Shown here piece after piece: positions 33,671 to 45,453 of a stretch of 64,000 bases of DNA. The DNA is from Madurella fahalii (Eukaryota > Ascomycota > Sordariomycetes > Sordariales). The stretch spans positions 2,356,001-2,420,000 of the forward strand of contig CM056874.1 of assembly GCA_029876055.1 (NCBI GenBank). Reading direction: 5' to 3'. Position 1 is the first letter of the stretch. Each line of letters starts with the position of its first letter. A program made the position numbers and the translations under genes. The notes beneath the pieces are model-generated. The model was given only the letters and a program-made list of their open reading frames with translations. It did no database searches and was not told the DNA's origin.

Positions 33671-33917
33671 TATAACAGGCTGAGCCCGGTACAGGCCTCG
33701 GCAACCCTCCGCCATGCCACGGGAGCACAGACCACTAAACCCCTGGATGAAGCTATTCCCAGAATATACTGATAGTACGCCCGGACCACCACGCTCGCCC
33801 TAGTCAGAGGGCCCGCTCGTCTACAAAGTTTGCCTCTTCTTCTTTTCTTCTCCTCAAGTTCAGTGTACTCGTAGACTCGTCATCAGATAGTTGCAATATA
33901 CTCCTGGGACCGTTATA
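33671..33917 (+). repeat. 3' LTR of the chromovirus fragment
   Basis: 247 bp, TATAACAGGCTGAGCC (from TGTAAC) to GGGACCGTTATA (from GTTACA). It directly follows the polypurine tract, so it is the natural 3' LTR and sets the family's forward orientation. Confidence 0.88.
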
Positions 33918-34011
33918 GTATTTAAACTAGTACTATCGTCTGGATACTTCCTGAATACGGGGGTTCTTCCTTTATTCTGTCCGGCATGTTCATCAACCGA
34001 TATATCCAAAC

Positions 34012-35040
34012 TCAAGTCCAAAGCTCGCCTGCAGGTTGCCCTATGCGCCTCAGCACAAGTCTAGTCGCTTCCTGGTCCCTATTGGCGAAAATAAACTGCA
34101 GCGCGAACAGATTCCACTGCTCTTGGGGGAGGATATCTGGAGACCAACGGCCGTCCCACTCCCCGGACTCAGCCCTACCTGGAACAAGAAAACGGTAAAG
34201 GTAGTCGGGGGTTGTGCTGCCATCGTATTGGATGTCCCACCGAAGCCTCACCATGTGCCCTCGTGCGGAGAGTCTCTTGTGGTCCTCGGGATGTGCCTGC
34301 AAGGAAATCGATACGGTTAATCGAAAGGCACCGATGAGATCGTACCACAATTTATACACCTTTGTGTCGACACTAAGCCACGACCACGACGGCGCTCCGT
34401 TGTCGAACCTTTCTCTCTTTGGCGGCTTAACGACTTGCCATAATAACTCCTCCGCCATCCCTATCTCCCACAGGCCGTACGCTAAGCGGAGACCGGATTG
34501 AGCCTCGACTATCTTCGCAATGCCAGAGATCGCGGGCCACCTATCCGAGTCGAACGTCAGCTTGCAGGATGTATACTCCTGAATAATCTCCCACCAAGCC
34601 TCCCTCCAGTCCTCGTACTGTCCATCCTTGGCCTTGTTGATCAAGTAGTGGAAGGATTTCTTAACACCCAGGGGCTGCGAAAACGTCGCAAGTTCCGGCT
34701 CCTGTTCCGACGCCTTCCCCCTCGTGCAGCCCCAGAACATCATCCGCGATCCAAAGTATAGTGTGCGCGGCGATAAGACGAGTTCCTGGACGACCCATCC
34801 CCGGGCCGAGAGCGGCTCGATCCCAGAATCGGGCGATTGATACCGACAGTTCAGGGCGAATACACCCCAGTGAGTCTCCGATCTCGAAATCATGGACATC
34901 GCGTCCGGTACTGTCACTTTTGGCCGTGCCTGTCCCGGAAAAATCATGCAGACCCTCCAACAATCCCAGCCTGACAATGGTGCCAAAATCAACTCCAGCT
35001 CTCCATCAGCCGCTACTCGTGTCGTGCCTCTGCTACGTCC
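34012..35040 (-). pseudogene. C-terminal part of a HET-domain (heterokaryon incompatibility) protein
   Basis: A minus-strand open frame of about 330 residues without an ATG near its start. It holds the HET-family signature around PLSARGWVVQELVLSPRTLYFG, followed by MMFWGC and the typical C-terminal region (WREAWWEIIQEYTSCKLTF.SDRWPAISGIA, ending in WSWLSVDT and a beta-rich tail). The N-terminal HET core (the 'YVALSYCWG' and 'WIDALCI' blocks) is absent: upstream on this strand is a stop, and the DNA there codes for an unrelated protein on the other strand. HET proteins trigger cell death on contact with incompatible strains. Read as a 5'-truncated gene; a distant unrecognised first exon is the alternative. 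Confidence 0.65.
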
Positions 35041-35763
35041 CCTGCAAAGACCTCACTGTCATCCACAATTATATCAGTTCGATTTCCGCCCTTGAGGAGC
35101 TCTTGGTTCCGAACTACGAGTCTGACTGGTCGGAGCTCTGGCCTGCCGTTTTTCGGCATGCGGAGTCCCTGACTAATTTGGTGATCCATACACCGTCGCA
35201 CGATTTTTCATCTTCCATCTGGACGCCAGAGGTTCTAGTGAATGTTGCTAAGGATTTGCCGAATTTGAAGCATTTGGAGATGGATCTCCCACTTGGCGAG
35301 GCCGAGTCTCTTCTCTCTGCTTCGCCAGCCAACCTTCAGATGACAGACGCACTCGTTACGAAACTCCATCGTCTCAACACCCTCCTGATCAACGTCACCA
35401 TTCTCGATATTGTTAGCTGTTTCGCATCCATGCGCACCCCGGAGGGAAGAGAGTTCAACTCCTTCGATGACCGAGTTTACGCAGGCTGCGAGGCGGTCGC
35501 GCGTGCCTGTTTGAGAGGTTTCATGCTCAAAGCGATGGGGTACTAAGGAAGCTCGAGGTCCGTTGTATGTATCTCGCGAGGGATGAATGGTCAATTCCGT
35601 AGATAGTAGGACACACTGCAAAGGCTGAGATGAACAAGGCGGGCAATGTGGTTGTGGAAAGTGTGGAGGAGGGGTGGAGGGATTACTTACCTGAGGAGGG
35701 CGAGTTCAAATATAAAAGGGCGTTGTGGAATCTTGAGAAGGAGCTTGGTGGTACAGTGTATTG
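34985..35763 (+). pseudogene. LRR-like C-terminal part of a probable F-box protein
   Basis: A plus-strand frame with leucine-rich spacing: ISALEELLVPNYESDWSELW, AESLTNLVIH, DLPNLKHLEMDLPLGEAESL and LHRLNTLLINVTILDIV. It stops at 35544, but the next frame keeps coding (GVLRKLEVRCMYLARDEW), and after a gap a third piece, GWRDYLPEEGEFKYKRALWN, ends at 35763. The layout is typical of fungal F-box/LRR proteins, whose N-terminal F-box is missing here. The piece begins where the HET frame on the other strand is cut, so both genes lost their 5' ends at about the same place. Identification rests on LRR spacing only. Confidence 0.4.
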
Positions 35764-36644
35764 ACGGGGTTAACGGGCTGCAAGGCTATCGGTATGGAAG
35801 ATCTAGAAGTTGAGGCAGCATAGGCACCGTGGTAGCATCATATTTGCCGCGTGGATTCACATCAGACGAAGAAGGGCTTTGCCACGATTGCATGTTGTTT
35901 GGAACATATGGGGGGCTTGTGACGCGTGGTTCCGGACAAGAAGATGGTAGTTCCCAACCGATGGTATGATGCTCTGAAGAATACCTCTGCTACGAGGAAA
36001 GGCTCCTATTCAAGGCCATCTTTGCCAAGTCATACACCTGGCCATGGCAAGTCCATTATTACGTTTATTGTCGCTCTGACACCCTCAGATTATGCACCAG
36101 CCTAATTCCCACTGTTCATCTTCGTTGGTCACGACCCGCTACTCTCGGTATAGGCATGTCAGAAGCACGGCTCCTTGGGTTGCACACCGGTGAGCTTTTT
36201 GTATTATGGCTATTCTATGGCTTTCTAGCAACGCCAAAAAGCCTACTTATTATAGACTTACCGCAAGAAGAGGTTTACGATTGTACAGCGGCTCAGTGGA
36301 TGAATTCCTGGCTCAAACCCTTCTTTTTGCCAGTCTCTGGCAGACAGCCCATCCCATCTGACAAACCTTCCTTTCTGACAATATTATCTAGCGCGAATCC
36401 CAACCCTAGCACTATTCCGCCACTGCTCTGGTTAGAGCAAGGCCACAGAGCCAAGTTGAGGTGGTTATAATAAGACAGCTCGTGCGTTGCAGCGTTGCAA
36501 GCGTGTGACTTCTAATCAGAAAGGTCAGGAGCCGAAGCGAGGAAAAGAAAGACGCCCAAGTTGCGGGGAATAGGAGGGGATGAAGAGCCTCTGCGCAGAC
36601 CATACTGTAGGCCTTAATGTACGCTTGCTAATGGCTGGAGCCCG
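35764..36644. other. Intergenic
   Basis: Short frames only (for example 36156-36470 plus, 104 aa, hydrophobic N-terminus). No recognised feature. Confidence 0.35.
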
Positions 36645-37206
36645 TTATCCTCTGGGATGTACTCGCCGCGGCCAGATCAAGCATGTAATCAGGGTTGGGG
36701 TTTTGTGTGAGGGGGAAAGTTGGGCGAAGTTCCGGCAATGCGGTCTGTTTCGAAAGGGCTCATTTGGCCTTCGCGACATAGGACCAGTTACGGCCCACTC
36801 GGCCATAGTTGAAGTAATTACCAACATGCTGCGGCACAGCCCGACCGAAAGTATTCGTGAAGGGCGAACAAGATGAGCAAAATGTGAGCAAAGCCGGATC
36901 TGTGCCTGAGCAAGGTCACTTGCGTCGTGGCGGGGTGCGATGCCCAGATTCGTCTCATACAACATGTGAGACACTGAGACGCCTCGGGACTGGAGGAGAG
37001 CTGTATCGTCGGAGTCAACGCCCACGGAGAATTGAACCTTTCCCTACATGGCTCATTAATGTGGTTGTCGCCGGGGAGACAGTCTTCTTACCAAGCGGAT
37101 AGAAAGCCACCTTGACGGCGTCCCATAATGTGCGGGTTTCGACATGGTATCGAAAAGTCACGTTGGGAGCCCAACCGTGGGATAGCCATACCTCGGTCGT
37201 GGACAT
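36645..37206 (-). CDS. Unrecognised hypothetical protein (2-exon model, weak)
   Basis: Starts at ATG 37206 (MSTTEVWLSHGWAPNVTF). A possible 54-60-nt intron (donor GTAGGG, TTGAC branch, CTCCAG acceptor) around 37045-36990 leads into a longer frame containing VSHMLYETNLGIAPRHDASD and ending at 36645. Alternatively the frame continues through without splicing. I do not recognise any domain. It may be a relic. Confidence 0.25.
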
Positions 37207-37367
37207 TGCAAAGTTGAATAGACGAGTGGTACAGGTACGCGCCCTCCTGATTTGAGCTCCGCGGAAATAGACAAAGCCTTGGAACCGACTTAAGCGGGTC
37301 GAGCAGCCTCGATATGTAGCATGGTGACTCTGTACAGAGCGAGAGTCCGGGAGATGTGCCGGCCACC

Positions 37368-37823
37368 TTAACGGGCGGGTTTCGCATCGTTTAATTTATT
37401 CCAACTCATCCCAAGGCCGACACCACAATCATCGACGGTCCCACCAGGAGCAGGAATACTGTCAAAGAAGTCGGCGATGTTGTCAATCGATACATAGACT
37501 TGAAGCGTCTGATAAAACTGCCTTTTGGCGTGCTTAGCTTGGTCCATAGAAGGGTCGATGGTGGACATGATTAGTGCCCGAAAGCGAGTGATGTTGCCAA
37601 GGGCATCGTGACTGAGGTACATGAAGTCCATAGGAAGAGTGCCATGACTGTGAAATAACTGGTCGCATACGTCCTTAAACTCGGATACAATCTCTTGCAA
37701 CGTTGAGCTAGTAGACTCTAACGACTCATTGTCGGAGGATGGCGGCAGAACCTTCGACTCGCTTTCGATTCCGAAGTCGTAGCTCAGAAAAGCATCAGGA
37801 CTGTGGGGACATGGCTCAGTCAT
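37368..37823 (-). CDS. Hypothetical 151-aa protein
   Basis: An ATG-started open frame. The first 45 residues are Ser/Glu-rich; then comes a likely helical region (STLQEIVSEFKDVCDQLF), FMYLSHDALGNITRFRALIM, and ending FFDSIPAPGGTVDDCGVGLG. The amino-acid use looks like a real soluble protein. It matches no family I know, and no signal peptide or TM is seen. It might be the first exon of a longer gene, since frames on the same strand continue to about 36645. Confidence 0.45.
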   Translation of the reverse strand: MTEPCPHSPDAFLSYDFGIESESKVLPPSSDNESLESTSSTLQEIVSEFKDVCDQLFHSHGTLPMDFMYLSHDALGNITRFRALIMSTIDPSMDQAKHAKRQFYQTLQVYVSIDNIADFFDSIPAPGGTVDDCGVGLGMSWNKLNDAKPAR

Positions 37824-38996
37824 TGTACAGATATCCGCGGATCAAAGATAGGAAGGTTAGTTCCCAGGGATATTGAGAGGATCTTGACATAACAAAGGCC
37901 GGGGGGACTCAATGGTGTCCTTAATTGCAGAACAAACCGCGCCCAACATCTAGGCGTTCTCGCCCCATTAGCATATAAAAAGCCATTGGCTCATTCTCAT
38001 TACGCTGCACGCCAGGCTACCGGATAAGGGGGAACCCACATTACCAGCATGACATCGTCCATTGGCGCTTGTATGGCGTACCTTTGGCCTAGAACGGCGC
38101 CGCGGTCTAAATTCCGGTGCCATATTGAACAATCCATTGTCACCACGCTGAGCGAGCCTCAGTTTATAGTCGACGACCGGACGAGGACCGCATCCACTAC
38201 ACCTTCTTCATCATCTAAAAATGGGATTTAGTTTGCTCAGGAGGTGGTATTTGAATACCCCTACCGCTGATCTTGCGGAGCCTATCTACGTCTTTCAGGT
38301 CCACGCCGATAGAGAGCACGACGTTCCTAGGCTTACAAGGCAATTGCAAGAAGGTTAGGCATTGACAAGCTCGAAGCCCAGGATGACCTAATTATCATGT
38401 AACATCCTCGAACCCAGCCCCTGAAGTTACACTTAGTCTCTAGGTATCACAGTTCTCAGTCTCCAACGTTTCGGTCTCAGCTCCTCAGTCTTTCGACTCC
38501 CCACGGATTGGTATCTGCAACCGTACTATAATTCTAATCTAAGATACTGGTCCATTGGCCTTCGAAACCGCTTAACGTCAATCCCATTGGTCGCGTCTTC
38601 AAGATCCCGGTGCGGCCTGTTCCTCCTTTCTGGTACGAGTCCAAAACTTGTCATTCCTATCACTTAACGAGCGCGAATTACCCAACCCCTCCCAAGTACC
38701 CGAACCGTGAGCTGCTATAACGGCCAAGACCACTGCATTCCCTGGATATAAATTGCCTTCGTCACGGAAAGTTACAAACACGCCTTTACGGCCTCCTTCC
38801 ACCCACCACATTCAGCGACTGACAACATATTTACATTTATGACACACCTCCTAGATAATTACAGAGGCAAAGAAAAATCGTGTTTTGAAAATCAATGTAG
38901 AGGTTTCTTACAGATGAAGGGGCTTACCGATCGACACTACTAAATGAGAAACCCAACGCCCCTTTTTTCCTTTTTCTTCTCCCACTGTCTAACTCA
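37824..38996. other. Intergenic
   Basis: A TATAAAAAG at 37975 lies 74 bp upstream of a 60-aa plus-strand frame (ATG 38049) that resembles nothing known; it could be a short gene or chance. The rest, including AT-rich DNA near 38830-38940, holds no recognised feature. Confidence 0.35.
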
Positions 38997-41900
38997 CTAC
39001 ATAAAGCAGCAGCAGGGGAACCTTCTCCATCTGCGTTCCTTATCCATGATAACTGGCTCTATGGACTCTGTGCTCCCGATTCTCACCCGTATGACTTTCA
39101 AATTTCCACGCCTTGGACCCTGTTCGTGCCTTGGGCGATCTAGATAGACCTCTTGGCCCCTGTCAGCCGGCCTATGCAGCTCTCTGGCGTTTTGTAATGT
39201 AGCCGGAGAAAGCAGTTCCACTACTTCCTGATAGTCGTTATCAGCGGCTGCCAGTAGTGGGGTGCGTCCGATTTTGTCTGTGACATTAAGGTCTACCCCG
39301 TCCGTCGCCAGAAGCAGCCTCACCACTCCGGTGTGTCCATGCCTAGCCGCAACAAGCAAGGGCGTACAGCCGTCTCCGTCTCTCGGGTTCAAGTCTACGC
39401 CGTCTTGAGCCAGTATCATCTCGGCCGTTTTGGTGCGGCCGTTCTCGGCTGCCTTCAGTAGCGGCGTCGAGCCGCCCTCTTCCCGAGGATTCAACTCAAT
39501 TCCCGGTTGCGCCAATAGTAGCCGCACGACTTCCTGGTGCCCGTACGACGCAGCCGAGCAGAGAGGCGTCAGTCCGTACTTATCCTTCGAGTTCAGGTCG
39601 ACGCGGTGCCCCCCAGAACGCAATAGAAGCTCGACGAGTTGCACGTGTCCGTTGACCGCCGCCCTCGCCAGCGGGCTCTGGAGCCGGTTGTCCTGGGCCT
39701 CTGGGTCAACGCCGTCTGTTTCCAGCAGGAGCTGGGCGGCCTCTCGATGTCCGTGCCTCACAGCCCACCATAGGGGGGTGCGGCCGTACTTGGGATCTCG
39801 GGCGTTCAGGACGTCGGCATCCCCACCCTCCAGCTCCTCTCTTTGGCCCATCGCCGTCAGCAAGACCTGCACCAATGACCGGCGTCCGATGAACGCGGCC
39901 CACGCGAGCGGGGTTAGATGAAACCTGGCGTCCCGCTCTCTGAGCATTAGCTTGAGGAAGAGTTCGTTAACCGCATACACACCATCGACCGGGGTATCCT
40001 CCAGAACGCCGAGGACCGGCTTCGCCGGCGGGTGCGCTTCCGGGCTGACCTTACCAGAGCCCAGTAGGCGCTCGACCACCGCCTCCCCACCGAACCACAT
40101 AGTCCACAATAACGGTGTCCTCCCTTGCTTGTCCGCCGCCTCCGCGTCCACGCCATGACTCGCCAGCAGCAGGTCGACGACGGCTTCGTGCCCGCCCCGA
40201 GCGGCCCAGATGAGCGGCGACATCCCGGCGAAGTCCCGGTCATCCATCGGCCGCCCGCGTTCGAGGAAAGCTGAAACCTGCCTCTCCAGCCCGAAGTGCG
40301 CAATGAGATGCGCGGCGGTTAACCGCATGGGAATCTCCATTTTTACCACCTCCACCTTCACATCCGCTTCCGCCTCCGCCTCCGCCTCCGCATCTACTGC
40401 TTCGCCGTACTCACTCCGCTCAGGTGCGTCATCTTCGCTCTGGTCGGATGTCTCCACCTCGATCTGGGCAGACACTAGCTCGCTGAAGCCCATAAGAGCC
40501 GTAAGCACCTGACTCGCAGCCGCGACGTTTGGTTCGCGATCGAGGAAGTCGGAAATCAGCTGGTCCGTCCTAGAAGAGCTGCGGCTCTCGCGCGCGTGAT
40601 GGCCCCAGTACCTGGCGACGTACTCGTAGAGCGGGTGCTCCTCGCACCTCACATGAAGATCCCTTTCGGTCAGAAAGCCACTGGGAGGGAGCTCGGAAAA
40701 GACGGCAAAGGACAGGTATGACACGCATATCGCGGCGATGGTCGGCTCTTCGTTCGGATCCAGGATCAGGGTTGGTGAGGCATTAGCCTGCTGTTGCTCG
40801 AAGTATTCGCGCACCGTGGCGTGGATGAACCGTATTCTGCCACTGTAGGCGTCGACGGTAACCAATCCCATACACACTGACACCATGTTCTCGACGCGCT
40901 GCACGTTTTGCCCGTCGATGGCGGTCGCGCCGGGCTGGACGCTCAGCGCGTGCCGGAGCTCCGTCTCGGTCAGCGGTCGCCTCGCATGGAAGACCCATGT
41001 CAGGACCCTTCGCGCGAGCTTCTGCAGCCCCCTTTTCTGGCTGTCGATCCTTCTTGTGACTCAGTCGTACGCGCGGCTGAGCACCTCTCGTTTCTCGCCT
41101 TCGGACGATTTGACACGGGCGTTGCCTTCGCTCTGGAACTGCACTAGCGTCTCCCTGACTTCGGCGGGTGTGGTCTTCCAGAAAGCTCAAGTACAGCTCG
41201 ACCAGGAGGAACCTGTCGTTTTTTTTCATAAGTCAGTTCATGTTAGCATCGGTATCCGGGTTGATTGGTGGCGCACTTACATTCCGCCCGAGGCGTTTAT
41301 TATCGTGTTCACGATGTCACTCTGCAGCTCGGGCATCTCACTCACGAATCCCGACAGTTCGTCCAGGTGTCCGTTGACGAATTTCTCGATGTCGTCGTTA
41401 CTAGCAAGCACTCTCTGCCTCAGACATACGTCCGCATCAAACAGTTTTTCAATGACCGGAATGGGCCGCGAGGTTGCGAAGAAGCTAATTCCAAGCCGAA
41501 GCTGAAAGCTGAAGATTTTCTCAGACAGCCTGGCTACGAACGCGGTCTTCTCGCATTCGTCCAGCCCGTCAACCACAATAAAAGTCCTCGGGTATAGCCC
41601 GACAGCGCTCTCTAGGATCTCCAGTAGATCGCTTGCCGAGGGGTCCGTTGATTTGTCCTTGCGCGACTTGTACTTGTTCCGCAGACCGTCAGAGAGTGGG
41701 ACCCAACCCTGGAGTAATTGCTTTGCGAGACTCGCGAGCAGCTTCTCGGGCCTCTGGTCGGCGCGCTGCTCGGAGCTGAGGTAGAGGTAGGCGATGCTGA
41801 CGCTCGCGTCGTGCTTGAATCTCTCACAGAGATCGTCGACAACGGCAGCGGTGAGGATAGTCTTACCGGCTCCCGGGATGCCTGGGCAGAACAGCGTAAG

Positions 41901-43530
41901 GCTCTTGGTATCCATCCATGTGCGGTATGCCTCTGAATGCAACAGCCACTGGCCGGTGCCCGGCTGTCTCCTCCTGAGGAAATCGCTCTGTCGGGGGCCA
42001 TAGTTGATGGGCGTGATCAGCTCGAGAATCTCACGGGCCGAGCGCGCCTCGTCCTCACTACTCTTGCTGATCGGCCCCTGGATTGGGGCGAGGCGGTAGA
42101 GGAGATCCTTCGCGTAGGCGGCTGCCACATTGCTGCGTACCCTTGCCATATCTTGTTCTTATGCGTGTCGGAGTAGTCGCATATCCCGCGCACCACCAGA
42201 CACGGGAAGTCGTTCATCAGCCCCGCGGCCTCCATCTCAAAACACAGAATGCCTTGTGATGCCAACTCATCCCGTACTAACGCGTTCTTCATCACCTGAT
42301 TTGCAGAGGCAATGAGGCCGTAGTGTATTTCGGAGCGGGCTCGGCTCGCTCGCTCCCTCCGCTGCTCGAGATGCTCCGGCTTCTCGTACGAACACTTGTC
42401 TCCGCCACAGCTGACGTCGTGGGTGAAGCTAGACTTGAAGAGACGATCCGCCTCAGGACCTGGACGCTGGAAAATCTCGCGGAGATGCGGCCGGCTCTCG
42501 AGGATCTTGCCGACGGCCTCTTCGAGCCGGTGGCCGCCACTGGTGTTGTGATAATCCGCCCGGAGCCCCGCCACCGCGTTAAGCAAGATGCGCGGGGGTT
42601 GGTTGAGCGCGCCGGTCGTTTCAAATGCCCGACCTTGCACCGCCTTTCCGTAATCGTACTGGAAAACCCCGGGCCTGCCGTTTCCGGGTACGCTAACGAC
42701 GATATCCCCCAGGCGGACGTCGTTTTTCGGGCTCGGCGAACCACCACCGATGCCGACCATGAGTCCGTTCTTGACATTGGGGAAGCTGGCTTGCATATCT
42801 CCCGCTACCCTGGTCGCCGAGGTAGTTCCGTACCCGTCGCTAGCGAGAACTGTAACAACGACGTTGTGCTTCCCAACTCTTCCAAACACGTAGTCGTTGA
42901 TATCGGTATGTGCCAAGGCCGCGGGCCGCTTGTGCACCTCGTCGAGCATCGCCTGCGCAGCGACGTACTCGACAGGCACAGCGCAGATCCAACCCACGGA
43001 ATAGTCGTTCGCGCTAAGCTGTCTCGCCCAGGCCGTGTCTAGAAGCTCCTGAGCGGCATATGGGACGAGGAGATGGGCCGGGTTTTCTGGCTCGGACTCG
43101 ACTGGCTGAGTAGTATTCTTGGAAGCGGTGGTGCTGTTGCTATCTAGAGAAGTGACGGAGACCGAATATGAAGCCGGCTCGGTCCGGACTGACCGACTCC
43201 TCGAAGAAGTAGCAGCGCTTTCGTTAAGCTGTTGCGCCGATGGTATGTCAAGTGATACGATAGGGGTTAGCTTTGACATGAATTGCCGAGTATCGGGAGT
43301 GGCGGTATCTGCATTGAGCCCCTTGGTAGATGATTTTTTCGGAGTCAAAATTTGAGACGGAACAGATACTGAGATGGAGTTCCCCCCCTGGTTTTCCCGG
43401 CAAGATATTGAGAGCTGACGGAGCCTGAAGGGTTGGTGGAAGGGTTTGAGCAATCGGAGCGGCGGCGGTGTCCGAAGTCTGGATCCCTTTCTGACGGCGG
43501 CCGATGAGGCCACAATAAGGGTCGCACATG
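38997..43530 (-). pseudogene. NLR-type STAND protein: PNP/UDP-phosphorylase - NACHT - ankyrin repeats, frameshifted
   Basis: One minus-strand gene in several frames. N-terminal disordered region, then a purine nucleoside phosphorylase-like domain (YSVGWICAVPVEYVAAQAML ... GLMVGIGGG ... GILCFEMEAAGLMNDFPCLVVRG ... DYSDTHKNK). NACHT ATPase follows: Walker A GIPGAGKT at about 41865-41888 and Walker B FIVVDGLDEC. A clean 68-nt intron (41213-41280, GTAAGT, GCTAAC, ACAG) comes next, then winged-helix and linker, and about nine ankyrin repeats to the stop at 38997. Lesions: a one-base loss near 42128 (GYAAM to AAAYAKDLL), a frame change near 41185, TGA at 41061-41063, and probably one extra G in a run of seven (43382-43388) near the N-terminus. 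This architecture is that of fungal NLRs, which sense non-self through the ankyrin end and can trigger cell death. As read it is inactive. Confidence 0.88.
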
Positions 43531-45359
43531 GCTCCCGGCGCAGAATCTAATCCAAGTCGCAAAGAGGTTGTGATCCCAACAGGGATCCTTCGGATAGGGG
43601 GGCCTTGACTGCTGTGTCAATTCATGATAACGACTTTCAGGCTCGGGGAGGTCCTTGGTGTTTCTGCTATAGAGTGCCACGTGGCCCAGCTTGGACGCTA
43701 AGGTTTCCATGCTCAACAAATGCCTGCATCCTCAGGTCACATATGAGACGAGAGGAGCCCGAGCGACATCGAGACTTGGCCGCCAATGCACCGCAGCCAG
43801 GAAGTACCTTCACCACTGCGCAGCGCTTCGATTGGGGGGATGCCTCGGCCCATCAACGCCCCCCGTATTCGTCCGTCGAGTGGGGCTGCGTCACAAGCGG
43901 CGATTGTTGCCAACGAGATATGGCGGCGAGCCTGCATTGTCTCAGCCACGATTGTCGTAGGCGGGAAAGCATTCCAAGCGCGCTCTAAGTGACGGTCGTT
44001 ATGTAATACTCTGCAGACATAAGACGGGCTTGTGTCGGCACCTCTCTCTTACGTCCCTACTTACCGACACCAATCCGGAGCAACCCCTTCACTATACGCC
44101 TTCTCAATACTCAGACAACGAGATTAATGCCGTATTCGGTAGGCTGGTATATTCCCCCTTATTCAATCCTCTCAAATATATCGGATGACAAAAAAGTCTC
44201 TTTGTAAGGATTGGAGATCCAAGGGTAGCAGGACTAGAGCACTTGGGTACGAGCAGTACACGCGCAACGAAAGAGCGGAGTGCCCGTCATGGGTTGAACT
44301 GTAGTCTCATTGGACTCTACCTCCCTCCTAAGTCTTTACTTACCCATCTACCATCCGCTACCTGTTCTAGACACGTGCAGTGGAGGGGTCCCCAACAGAA
44401 AAAAAAAGAACGAAAATTTTTTTTGGGAATTTTTCCTAGCACGAGACCTGCGTGGGTGGGAAAAACCGTAAATGTGAAACAACGACTGCTGATTAGACCA
44501 GGTAAATGCGCAAAGGATGCATCGTGATGAACAACCCTATACGGGCATTTGGGGAGGGAGCAAGTGTCTAGGAGCCGTATTTATGTATCTCGTTCGATAT
44601 AACTCCGAGACCATGATCGAGAAATATGCGACATGCTAATTACGAGTATGCCCAAAGATATACGCAGTAGTCTCTGGTTGGGTGTTGCTACGCTCATTTC
44701 GGAAATAGTGGAATCGGGGCAGACGAGTATTGTGGGCGAGGGACGCTTCAGAGCGGAAAGAATAGCGCGGTGGGCGTTGCAAGCGCCTCAATCATCATCG
44801 ATGGCTAAGGTATTCGGAGGGCTTTTGGCCCGACGCCCGGTCCCCTAACTCGGAACCAAAATATCTCGGTTTCGGCATTCAGAGTCGGCAATGGAAGTAG
44901 TGGGAGGAGCCAATCCCACTTTATCCGGAGTTGCGGGATAGGGAAGCTGGTATCCGGGCCGGGTCGGGATCGCACCCAACCACAGTCGCATATTATGGCC
45001 GAGTAGGTGACGATGAAACGTCAGATGGCCTTTGACTACCGCCGAAGCAGATGTCTTTGTCGCTCGGTGTAAACCTACAAGCGCACCAATAATCTTTGGT
45101 GTCTCTACTTCGCCTTGACTAAAGATGATAAAACGCTTTGTAGCGCGCCAGTAATAACTAAGTGTTTCTACCTAGCGTTGATCAAAATGCATCGTTCTCT
45201 AAGAGATTCTGTCTCGTTAAAGTGATCGCAACATTGGCAGAATCACGGTCCTCGCCGCCTAAAGTCGGCAAGATACGCCGGGTAACTTTCGTGATCTGAC
45301 TTGCTCCGATGCCAGTTAGAGCAGGACCACTGACAGAGGAGACGGAGCACAGGTGAAGG
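43531..45359. other. Intergenic
   Basis: A/T homopolymer patches near 44400-44450, and short frames on both strands without recognised motifs. Confidence 0.4.
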
Positions 45360-45367
45360 TATATAAG
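45360..45367 (+). promoter_or_regulatory. TATA box of the feruloyl esterase gene
   Basis: TATATAAG lies 94 bp upstream of ATG 45454, at a usual distance, with a pyrimidine-rich leader between. Confidence 0.6.
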
Positions 45368-45453
45368 TGCATGCTCGAATCAATTGAGACGCCGTTTGAA
45401 TCGGTCTCTGATTTATTAGCTTTCCTGTCTTTGCTTGTAACTGGAATCTCACA

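Noticed and set aside
39430..39921. Open frame opposite the ankyrin repeats (and similar antisense frames at 40210-40512 and 42323-43042)
   Set aside because: Antisense shadow of a GC-rich, strongly supported coding region.
41277..42149. Independent NACHT gene
   Set aside because: It has no ATG of its own that fits the family and continues directly from the PNP domain after a one-base shift.
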